A DNA stretch of 12,061 nt from Actinomycetota bacterium (GTDB lineage Bacteria > Actinomycetota > Thermoleophilia > Gaiellales > Gaiellaceae). The notes under the pieces were generated by a model, which did not search any database, was not told where the DNA came from, and saw only the letters and a list, made by a program, of their open reading frames with translations. The translations under genes were made by a program, and so were the position numbers. The stretch spans positions 1-12,061 of the forward strand of contig PLDP01000276.1 of the NCBI GenBank assembly GCA_003136795.1. Direction: 5' to 3'. This document shows, piece after piece, positions 6,287-11,931 of this stretch; the first letter of the stretch is position 1, and each line of letters starts with the position of its first letter.

Positions 6287-6904
6287 GTGAGCTTCCTCGA
6301 TCTCTTCGGTTTCGAGCCTGACGAGGCATCGCCCGATGAGCCGTCAGAGGTACACGAGCCGATGCCGTGGCTCGCGCCACCCGAGAGCGAACTCGGCGTT
6401 TCTGTTCCGCTCAGCTTGATCGTTGCCCGATCCGAGAAAGGCGTGGTAGCCGTCCCACACGCGACCGTCTACTCGAACGGCGTCCAGTTCGAACTCCTCG
6501 CTCAAGCCCGTGGCTTACGCCGTGGCCAGGCCAATCGCATGTTCCACGAACAACACGGTGGCCTCGATGACGAAGAAGGTCTCCCAGGTGGCTTTCTGCG
6601 CATCGGGATCGAGCTTCCCGGCGGTGCACGCGTCTCGAACCTAATGGGGCGTCGCATGTTCCACCGACGCCAGTCGCGGCCGGATGGGCCAGTGCTGATG
6701 ATGCACGGCGGCGGCGGGGGCCAAGCGAGCGACAACCTCGTTTCTCTGCGTCCTGGCTACTGGCTCTGGCCACTGCCTGAACCGGGGACACTCCGGCTGT
6801 CGTGCGAGTGGCCGATCGCCGAAATCGCGCTGCATACCGTCGAGATCGACGCAACACGGATACACGAAGCCGCGCAGCAGGTCAGTCTGCTCTGGCCTGC
6901 CTAA
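6287..6904 (+). CDS. Uncharacterised protein with Gly-rich loop and Trp/Pro-rich C-terminal motif
   Basis: 205 residues from GTG 6287. The N-terminus is acidic and Pro-rich (10-35). The middle (40-130) looks like a beta-rich domain. A Gly-rich loop (HGGGGGQ, 140-146) precedes YWLWPLPEPGTLRLSCEWP (158-176) and a final helix containing HTVEIDATRIHEAA. The combination of Gly-rich loop, YW.WPLP.PG and CEWP recalls an uncharacterised actinobacterial family, from memory only. No catalytic motif, signal peptide or membrane segment is visible. Third positions contain clearly more A and T than in neighbouring genes (codons such as GTT, GTA, CCA, TCT), hinting at a different history. It is probably leaderless. 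Confidence 0.75.
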   Translation: MSFLDLFGFEPDEASPDEPSEVHEPMPWLAPPESELGVSVPLSLIVARSEKGVVAVPHATVYSNGVQFELLAQARGLRRGQANRMFHEQHGGLDDEEGLPGGFLRIGIELPGGARVSNLMGRRMFHRRQSRPDGPVLMMHGGGGGQASDNLVSLRPGYWLWPLPEPGTLRLSCEWPIAEIALHTVEIDATRIHEAAQQVSLLWPA

Positions 6905-6920
6905 CGCCGGCCCTGACCAC

Positions 6921-6947
6921 GCACAAGGGGTGCCAGGCACCTTGTGC
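6921..6947. repeat. REP-like palindrome
   Basis: GCACAAGG (6921-6928) and CCTTGTGC (6940-6947) form a perfect 8-bp inverted repeat around a second palindrome, GGTGCCAGGCACC (6929-6941), which overlaps it. The core resembles extragenic palindromes linked in many bacteria to RAYT (REP-associated tyrosine) transposases, but no such transposase is in the window. It lies 17 bp after the stop of the upstream gene and could also act as a transcription-end or mRNA-stabilising hairpin. Confidence 0.55.
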
Positions 6948-6950
6948 GGG

Positions 6951-7000
6951 TCGCGACTGCACCGCGAGCGGTCGCGAGTGCGGGCTTTGCCCGTGCTCGC
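6951..7000. repeat. Nested inverted repeats forming a stable hairpin
   Basis: GCGAGTGCGGGC (6974-6985) pairs with 6989-7000 as a 12-bp stem with two G-T pairs and a TTT loop. A competing repeat, TCGCGAC (6951-6957) with GTCGCGA (6971-6977), shares bases with it, so the two folds are mutually exclusive. No T tract follows. It lies between convergent units and may take part in ending transcription from one or both sides. Confidence 0.5.
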
Positions 7001-7033
7001 ACACAACGAGCTGCAACGTGTCGGAGAGGGGGC

Positions 7034-7066
7034 TCACGGGGGAGAACCGAAGGTTCTCCCCCGTGA
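7034..7066. terminator. Perfect 15-bp hairpin downstream of tRNA-Glu
   Basis: A perfect 15-bp stem (7034-7048 with 7052-7066) with a 3-nt loop lies 5 bp from the 3' end of tRNA-Glu on the minus strand. On the plus strand it is followed by CTAAAAGG, on the minus strand by GC-rich sequence, so there is no T tract on either side. Its position fits a tRNA terminator or 3'-processing barrier working without a U run. Confidence 0.55.
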
Positions 7067-7071
7067 CTAAA

Positions 7072-7144
7072 AGGCCCATACGGGATTCGAACCCGTGCCG
7101 CCGCCGTGAGAGGGCGGTGTCCTAGGCCACTAGACGAATGGGCC
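7072..7144 (-). tRNA. tRNA-Glu, anticodon CTC
   Basis: On the minus strand the acceptor stem GGCCCAT (7138-7144) pairs with ATGGGCC (7073-7079). The anticodon stem CCGCC/GGCGG encloses the loop CTCTCAC with anticodon CTC at 7108-7110, reading GAG codons. The T arm is ACGGG-TTCGAAT-CCCGT. The encoded discriminator is T (minus strand at 7072), where bacterial tRNA-Glu normally has G or A, and CCA is not encoded (TTTT follows). The rest of the cloverleaf is regular. Confidence 0.95.
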
Positions 7145-7159
7145 CCGTAGAACGCGGGC

Positions 7160-7165
7160 AGTGTA
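7160..7165 (-). promoter_or_regulatory. -10 box of the tRNA-Glu promoter
   Basis: TACACT on the minus strand lies 15 nt before the tRNA 5' end, giving an expected 5' leader of about 9 nt. No clear -35 is present. The tRNA could also receive read-through from the diguanylate cyclase gene, whose stop is 58 bp upstream on the same strand. Confidence 0.5.
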
Positions 7166-7202
7166 GCGAACCGGCCTCGCCGATCCTGGCGTCCGCGCCG
7201 CG

Positions 7203-7988
7203 TTACTCGCGCCGGAAGCCGCGCGCGACCTTGCGGGCATAGAGCCGCTCGTCGGCGACGCGGTACAGGGCGAGGGCGTTGTCGCCGTCGTGCGGGAACG
7301 CCGCCCAGCCGAAGGTGACAGTGGTGCCACCGTGGACGAGGTGCTGTTCGAGCGCGACAGCCAGCCTGCGCCCGTCGTCACCTTCCAACGAACCGAGGAT
7401 CGCGAACTCGTCGCCGCCGACGCGCGCGACATCGTCCTCCGGACGCTTCGCCGTGACGAGACGATCTGCGAGCCGGCGCAAGGCATCGTCGCCGCGCTCG
7501 CGTCCCGCCGCGTTGATCTGCCGCAACTCGTCGACGTCGCCGACCATGAGGACGAACTCTTCGCCAAGCTCGAGCCGCCGGTCGATTGCAGCCTGGAAGG
7601 CCCGAGTGTTGGGGAGGCCGGTGACCGAGTCGCGGTCTGCGAGCTGCGACAGCTCGGCGACGAGCGCGCGGTTCCGTCGGCTGAACTCGCCGATCAGAGC
7701 GCCAATGCCGACGAACGTGATCAGGTTGATCACGGTCTGCGCGAACGCGAGGCTCGACGGCAGATGCGGGTTGACGATGATGCCGCCGTCGTAGAGACCC
7801 GCGGCAAGCACGCCTGCGCACGCACCGAGCAGCGGACCACCCGCGAACGCGACCAGCGCGATCGGCAGGTAGTAGAACGCTCCGATCCCGCGTCCCGGAC
7901 GCTCACCGGTGACGAACGCGATCGTCACGACGACGTACCCGACAAGCGCAAACAGGAGCAGGGTGAAGCGACGGGCCGCAGAGTCCAT
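7203..7988 (-). CDS. Membrane-bound diguanylate cyclase (GGDEF)
   Basis: 261 residues from the ATG at 7986-7988. GGAG lies 6 nt before this ATG; an upstream in-frame ATG at 8000 would add four residues (MEKE) but has no nearby ribosome-binding site. The N-terminus has about four membrane segments (9-26, 37-52, 53-66, 84-100). The GGDEF domain begins with DRDSVTGLPN (118-127). The active-site GGDEF is intact at 191-195, and the inhibitory site RPED (182-185) sits exactly 5 residues before it, so cyclase activity with c-di-GMP feedback is expected. The substrate loop is unusual: INAAGRERGDDAL replaces the common NDxxGHxxGDxxL and lacks its Asp and His. It lies 53 bp downstream of the peptidase gene on the same strand, likely the third gene of that operon. 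Confidence 0.9.
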   Translation of the reverse strand: MDSAARRFTLLLFALVGYVVVTIAFVTGERPGRGIGAFYYLPIALVAFAGGPLLGACAGVLAAGLYDGGIIVNPHLPSSLAFAQTVINLITFVGIGALIGEFSRRNRALVAELSQLADRDSVTGLPNTRAFQAAIDRRLELGEEFVLMVGDVDELRQINAAGRERGDDALRRLADRLVTAKRPEDDVARVGGDEFAILGSLEGDDGRRLAVALEQHLVHGGTTVTFGWAAFPHDGDNALALYRVADERLYARKVARGFRRE

Positions 7989-8041
7989 CTCCTTCTCCAT
8001 CGCCAGCCGAAGCCGCAGGCGGCCTCCCCAGATCGAGGGAA

Positions 8042-9550
8042 CTACGCGCCGATCTCGTGCAACAACGGCTTCGTGTCCAGCGGATCGAAACCGAGGCGGC
8101 CGGCGATCTCCTCGCTGGTGGGCTTCGTGCCCTCGCGGAAGAGCTCGCTCAGCAGCTCGCCCGTGCGCGGGCTGCGCCACCAGTCCGCGCCGACCTGGTC
8201 GACGAGGTGGTGCCGCAGCTGCGCCGAGCGGATCCAGGCTCGCAGGTAGTCGGCGGAGTAGAAGCCCGCATCCATGTCGGAGAGATAGTTGTCGCGGCGG
8301 TAGCGAACGCCGGTCGCCTCGGTCAACAGCCGCTCGTAGACGTCCGCATCGCCGCCGTCGCCGTTGAAGCGCGACCAGAAGTCGAGCTCGAACCGCAGCT
8401 TCGCCTCGTAGCGGCGGTAGAGCAGCGCCTCGAGGAACGTGGTGGCCTCGGCGTTCTCACGCGCCTGCTCCGGCGACAGGCCGAAGTACAGCTCGTGCCA
8501 TTCAGGCTCGCGCGAGATCGCCTCGACGATGTACGAGTAGATCTCCGTCAGCGCGTGGTCACGCGAGATGCGCCGGAAGATGTAGGGCAGCGACGGATCG
8601 CAACCCGCGTAATGCAACGCGTGCCCGGCTTCGTGCAGGAACGCCTGGTAGTCGTGCAGGCCGCCCTGCGCGCGCGTGATCAGGTGCACGATCTTCGGTG
8701 GGTCGCTCGCGATCACGCAGGCGCGCGGTGACTTCTGCGGGCGATCGTCGAGATCGAGCTTGATGTTCGGCTGAGCCTTCAGGTCGAAGCCGAGCGCGTC
8801 GAGTGTCTGCAGACAGACCTCGGTGGCGCGGTCCTTGGTGTAGGTCGACTCGAGCGGCGAGAGCCGGCGCATCCAGGCGGAGTGGTAGCTCGACGGCACC
8901 GCTTCGCGCTCGTCGCCGAGCAGCGTCGCGAACCAGCGCTCGCGCAGCTTGTCGTAGGCCTCGCTCGAGTCGTGACTCACCTGCTCGAGTACGCGCGAGA
9001 GTTCGTGCAGCGAGATGTCCTTCTCCTCTTCGTTGCGCTCGATCGCACCCGCGATCCCGGAATACTCGGCCGCAAGCTCCTCGTTGGCGCGCAGCAGTTC
9101 GAGCCGGTCGTCGTTGAACTGCGCGCTCGCGTCGGCCTGGATCGCGCCGAGCTCCTCGCGATCGGCGTACGCAGCGAGCACGGCGAGCAGCGCCTGCGCG
9201 TTTCGCAGCGGCATCTCCTCACCCTTGAACGTCACCCGCGTGGCAAGCACGCGGTTCTCGAGCTCGTCCTCCCGCTCGGCCAACTGGGCCGAGATCAGCC
9301 CGGACTCGCAGGTCTTGCGCAGGCGGTAGAGAAGCTCGCGCTCGTCGCCGCCGGCGCCTTCTTCCGCCTCCTGCAGCGCCTCGATCTGGCCGCGGCTGAA
9401 GAGGTCGGAGTAGCGGCGGACGATCTCCGCCTGCTCCGAGATCTCCTTCTCGCCCACCCGCACCGCACGCCACTCCTCGGAACGCTCGTACAGATAGCGC
9501 TCGAGCCGCGCCTGGAACTCGGTCGGACTGAGGACTGAGGTGGAGCTCAC
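8042..9550 (-). CDS. M3-like zinc metallopeptidase
   Basis: 502 residues from a GTG at 9548-9550. The zinc site HEAGH is at 306-310 within AFLHEAGHALHY, and the probable third ligand E336 follows 26 residues later in ALTEIYSYIVE, the arrangement of M3/M2-type gluzincins. The first 220 residues are highly helical and rich in Glu/Arg/Leu, as in the N-terminal part of oligoendopeptidases. There is no signal peptide or membrane segment, so it should act in the cytoplasm on peptides. Late Tyr residues (FYSADYLRAW, 430-439) lie where M3 enzymes keep a catalytic Tyr. Length is somewhat below the about 600 residues common for PepF. Its GTG overlaps the stop of the upstream receiver gene (GTGA, 9547-9550), implying co-translation. 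Substrate unknown. Confidence 0.88.
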   Translation of the reverse strand: MSSTSVLSPTEFQARLERYLYERSEEWRAVRVGEKEISEQAEIVRRYSDLFSRGQIEALQEAEEGAGGDERELLYRLRKTCESGLISAQLAEREDELENRVLATRVTFKGEEMPLRNAQALLAVLAAYADREELGAIQADASAQFNDDRLELLRANEELAAEYSGIAGAIERNEEEKDISLHELSRVLEQVSHDSSEAYDKLRERWFATLLGDEREAVPSSYHSAWMRRLSPLESTYTKDRATEVCLQTLDALGFDLKAQPNIKLDLDDRPQKSPRACVIASDPPKIVHLITRAQGGLHDYQAFLHEAGHALHYAGCDPSLPYIFRRISRDHALTEIYSYIVEAISREPEWHELYFGLSPEQARENAEATTFLEALLYRRYEAKLRFELDFWSRFNGDGGDADVYERLLTEATGVRYRRDNYLSDMDAGFYSADYLRAWIRSAQLRHHLVDQVGADWWRSPRTGELLSELFREGTKPTSEEIAGRLGFDPLDTKPLLHEIGA

Positions 9551-9906
9551 CCGTCAACCCTAGCGAGGCGGCGCGCCGTCTCGACGAGGGTCTGCGGCTC
9601 GAACGGCTTCCCGAGCAGCGCGTCGGCGGCGCCACGGTAGTCGTCGAGATCGGCCGAGCCGGTGACGAGCGCGACCGGAATGCCCGCCGCGCGCAGGCGC
9701 TGCAGCAGCTCTCGCGTGTCGTCGGCTTGCAGGTGCACGTCGAGCAGCACGACGTCGGGGCGCTCTTTCGCAACGGCCGCGTCGGCTTCGGCGATGGTCG
9801 AGGCCTCGCGCACCACGAATCCCTCGAGCTCGAGGTTCACCCGGCAGAGCAAACGGAGTGACACGTCGTCGTCGACGACGAGCACCCTGGCCGCGGGGCC
9901 ATCCAT
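9547..9906 (-). CDS. Single-domain response regulator coupled to a peptidase gene
   Basis: 119 residues, receiver only. D12/D13 form the acidic pocket, D56 in VVLLDVHLQ is the phosphoacceptor, T82 in LVTGSA and K100 in LGKPF complete the site, so it should be phosphorylatable. There is no output domain. It is the first gene of a probable operon with the M3-like peptidase (4-bp overlap) and the diguanylate cyclase. No histidine kinase is adjacent; the only kinase in the window is about 6 kb away. No Shine-Dalgarno site precedes the ATG (9904-9906); TAGCAT lies 9 nt upstream, so the mRNA should be leaderless or nearly so. Confidence 0.9.
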   Translation of the reverse strand: MDGPAARVLVVDDDVSLRLLCRVNLELEGFVVREASTIAEADAAVAKERPDVVLLDVHLQADDTRELLQRLRAAGIPVALVTGSADLDDYRGAADALLGKPFEPQTLVETARRLARVDG

Positions 9907-9915
9907 CGGCGGCGG

Positions 9916-9921
9916 ATGCTA
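9916..9921 (-). promoter_or_regulatory. -10 box of the receiver-peptidase operon
   Basis: TAGCAT on the minus strand lies 9 nt before the receiver ATG, giving a leader of only 2-3 nt. It is 4 bp from the plus-strand -10 box at 9926-9931, so RNA polymerase can probably use only one of the two promoters at a time. Confidence 0.5.
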
Positions 9922-9925
9922 GCGA

Positions 9926-9931
9926 TAGGAT
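9926..9931 (+). promoter_or_regulatory. -10 box placed for leaderless transcription
   Basis: TAGGAT ends exactly 6 nt before GTG 9938, the same geometry as at 6275-6287 and at gltX. No ribosome-binding site is present. Confidence 0.55.
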
Positions 9932-9937
9932 CGATTC

Positions 9938-10504
9938 GTGGGGCCGATGACCGGCACCGATGAGCGCTACGCGGTCGCGATGGGCGAGCTGTGGTTGGGG
10001 CTGGCCCGCACGCTGGCTCGGCTCGATGTTGTGGCAGCCGAGCCCGACCTGCTCGACGAGGCCGGCGCGTCGCCGTCGCTTCGGCGCCTGCAGTACGCGC
10101 TGCACCTCGCCGCCGAGCACGCCTACGGGCTCGAGCCTCCGCCTGCCGCAGCGAGTGCGCACGCTGAGCTCTTCGATGCGCTTGCCTGCGCGCGCGATGC
10201 GACGGCCGACGTCGCCGAGGCCGTCTCGATCTGGGACGCCGACGCTGTCGACGGGCTCATCCACGAGTGGCGCGGCGCGCTCTTCCGCGTGCGGCTCGCG
10301 CGCATGCGCCTGGCGACGCCCGCGCCGCGCGCCCCGGTCGTGGAGGAGCCCCTCGAACGCGAGCTCGCGTGGCCGCTCGTCGCGTTCCTGCTGGCGCTCG
10401 TCGGCGCGCTCGCGTTCGCCGCCGGGGCGACCCTGCAGCTCTGGCCCGTCTGGGTCGCGGGCCTCATCGCCGTCTGCGGCTCGATCGTCGCCTACCGCTC
10501 CTAA
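9938..10504 (+). CDS. Uncharacterised C-terminally membrane-anchored protein
   Basis: 188 residues from GTG 9938; the ATG at 9947 is an alternative. Residues 1-125 are soluble and mostly helical, rich in Ala, Leu and acidic residues. A Pro/Ala linker (127-138) leads to two closely spaced hydrophobic helices (144-163 and 168-185) that end with the protein, so the bulk is probably a cytoplasmic domain held by a C-terminal hairpin. No enzyme motif is visible and I do not recognise the family. It is divergent from the receiver-peptidase operon across 31 bp with back-to-back -10 boxes, suggesting linked regulation. Confidence 0.75.
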   Translation: MGPMTGTDERYAVAMGELWLGLARTLARLDVVAAEPDLLDEAGASPSLRRLQYALHLAAEHAYGLEPPPAAASAHAELFDALACARDATADVAEAVSIWDADAVDGLIHEWRGALFRVRLARMRLATPAPRAPVVEEPLERELAWPLVAFLLALVGALAFAAGATLQLWPVWVAGLIAVCGSIVAYRS

Positions 10505-10548
10505 GGCGTACCCCTGCGCACGGCTGGCCCGTTTATCTCTTAGAAACG

Positions 10549-10680
10549 ATGAACCGCGCCGCCCCGCCTCCGCTTCCGCGTCCGACCTTGCAATATCGCC
10601 TGAAGGCGTGGCGTGCCTTTCAGCGCGTGCTCGACCCGCTGGCGCCACCGCGCCCGCTCAGGCAGCCGCGGCAGCGCTGA
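10549..10680 (+). CDS. Possible 43-residue Pro/Arg-rich small protein
   Basis: ATG 10549 to TGA 10680. The peptide is basic and Pro-rich at both ends (MNRAAPPPLPRP and PPRPLRQPRQR) with a helical middle (LQYRLKAWRAFQRVL). I count 35 of 43 codons ending in G or C. It follows a locally AT-rich stretch (10531-10550), unusual for this genome, which may hold a promoter. Its last 23 bases overlap the end of gltX on the other strand. Supporting it are the codon bias and AT-rich upstream sequence; against it are the short length and lack of a ribosome-binding site. Function unknown. Confidence 0.35.
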   Translation: MNRAAPPPLPRPTLQYRLKAWRAFQRVLDPLAPPRPLRQPRQR

Positions 10681-11911
10681 GCCGCGCGAGGCTCTCCTCG
10701 CGGCCGAGCAGCTCGAGGCTCTCGAAGAGCCCCGGCGAGATCTTCGATCCCGTGACCGCAAGCCGGATCGGTGCGAACGCATCGCGCGGTTTCAGCCCCC
10801 GCTCCTGCGCCAGCGCGCGCAACGCGTCCTCGATCGTCGCGGCCTCCCACGGCTCGACGTTCGCGAGCCGGTCCGCCGTCACGCGGCAGATCTCTCCGTC
10901 GATCCCGTCAGGCGGATCGACCGGCTCGAACAAGAAGCGGACGAAGTCCGGGTACTGCGAGAGCCTCTCGATCTTCTCCTGCACGAGCGGCACCGTTGCG
11001 CGCACCCGGTCGAGCGGCCAGTCGATGCCCCGCTCGGCGAGCCACGTACAGAGGTCGTGCGCGTACTCCTCCGGCTGCAGGTTGCGCAGGTAGACGCCGT
11101 TCATCCAGTCGAGCTTCTGGTAGTCGAACGTCGCCGGGCTCGCGCCGATCCGGTCGAGAGTGAAGCGCTCAACCAGCTCGTGACGCGACATGATCGTCGT
11201 CTTGTCGTCATAGCTCCAGCCGAGCAGCGCCAGGTGGTTGACGAGCGCAGCCGGCAGGTAACCGTCCCGCCTGAACTCGTCCACCGTCACCGCGCCGTGG
11301 CGTTTCGAGAGCTTCTTGCCGTCATCGCCGTTCACGTTCGGCACGTGCGCGTACACCGGCAGCTCCGCCCCGAGCGCTTGCAGGATGTGGATCTGCTTCG
11401 GCGTGTTCGCCACGTGGTCGGACCCACGCAGCACGTGTGTGATGCGGTCCTGAACGTCTTCAACCGGGCTCGCGAAGTTGTAGGTGGGGCGGCCGTCCGA
11501 TCTGAGGATCACGAGGTCCTCGATCTCCTTGTTCGGATACTCGATGCAGCCGAGCACGACGTCGTCCCAGATCGTCGCGCCCTCGTCGGGCATGCGGAAG
11601 CGGATCGCGCCTTCGTCCTCGTAGGCCTTGCCCTCGTCGAGCAACTGGTGTGCGAGCTTCTGGCACGTCTCGAGATTGTCGAGTTGGAACGTGAGAGGGC
11701 CGTCCCAGTCCAGGCCGAGCCAGCGCAGGGACTCCTGGATCTGCGCCGTTGCCGCCTCGACCTCGCGGTTCGTGTCCGTGTTCTCGATGCGCAACAGGAA
11801 CTCGCCGCCTTCGTGGCGCGCGAACAGCCAGTTGAAGAGAGCAGTTCGAACGTTGCCGATGTGAAGTAGGCCGGTGGGGCTTGGGGCCATGCGGACGCGG
11901 ACGTTTGCCAT
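10658..11911 (-). CDS. gltX: Glutamate--tRNA ligase, short form
   Basis: 417 residues. It charges tRNA-Glu, and in organisms without GlnRS also tRNA-Gln as the first step of the transamidation route. Class I signatures are present: PSPTGLLHIGNVRTALFNW with the HIGH-type motif HIGN (17-20), LRIENTDTNR, WDDVVLG, TYNFASPVEDV, ITHVLRGSDHVANTPKQ and the KMSKS-type loop KKLSKRHG (199-206). The C-terminal anticodon-binding domain (about 290-410) is complete. The protein is about 50-70 residues shorter than usual. The gap maps to GKAYEDEGAIRFRMP (94-108), where other enzymes carry a Cys-rich zinc-binding insertion; no Cys occurs there. The TACGAT box 6 nt before the ATG suggests leaderless expression, though the intervening AGAGAG could be a weak ribosome-binding site. 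Confidence 0.97.
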   Translation of the reverse strand: MANVRVRMAPSPTGLLHIGNVRTALFNWLFARHEGGEFLLRIENTDTNREVEAATAQIQESLRWLGLDWDGPLTFQLDNLETCQKLAHQLLDEGKAYEDEGAIRFRMPDEGATIWDDVVLGCIEYPNKEIEDLVILRSDGRPTYNFASPVEDVQDRITHVLRGSDHVANTPKQIHILQALGAELPVYAHVPNVNGDDGKKLSKRHGAVTVDEFRRDGYLPAALVNHLALLGWSYDDKTTIMSRHELVERFTLDRIGASPATFDYQKLDWMNGVYLRNLQPEEYAHDLCTWLAERGIDWPLDRVRATVPLVQEKIERLSQYPDFVRFLFEPVDPPDGIDGEICRVTADRLANVEPWEAATIEDALRALAQERGLKPRDAFAPIRLAVTGSKISPGLFESLELLGREESLARLSAAAAA

Positions 11912-11916
11912 CTCTC

Positions 11917-11922
11917 TATCGT
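11917..11922 (+). promoter_or_regulatory. -10 box of nfo, overlapping the gltX -10
   Basis: TATCGT on the plus strand lies 9 nt before the nfo ATG (11932). Five of its six base pairs are also part of the gltX -10 box on the other strand. Confidence 0.5.
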
Positions 11923-11923
11923 A
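11918..11923 (-). promoter_or_regulatory. -10 box of gltX, placed for leaderless transcription
   Basis: TACGAT on the minus strand ends exactly 6 nt before the gltX ATG (11909-11911). The whole gltX-nfo intergenic region is 20 bp, so the promoter core of each gene lies partly in the other gene. Confidence 0.55.
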
Positions 11924-11931
11924 GGGCCGCG

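Noticed and set aside
8012..8023. Small palindrome (GCCGC-AG-GCGGC) between the peptidase and cyclase genes as a terminator
   Set aside because: The stem is only 5 bp with a 2-nt loop and no T tract, so it does not convincingly separate the two genes.
10613..11869. Plus-strand open frame (418 codons) opposite gltX
   Set aside because: gltX is certain from its HIGH and KMSKS-type motifs; the opposite frame has no recognisable domain.
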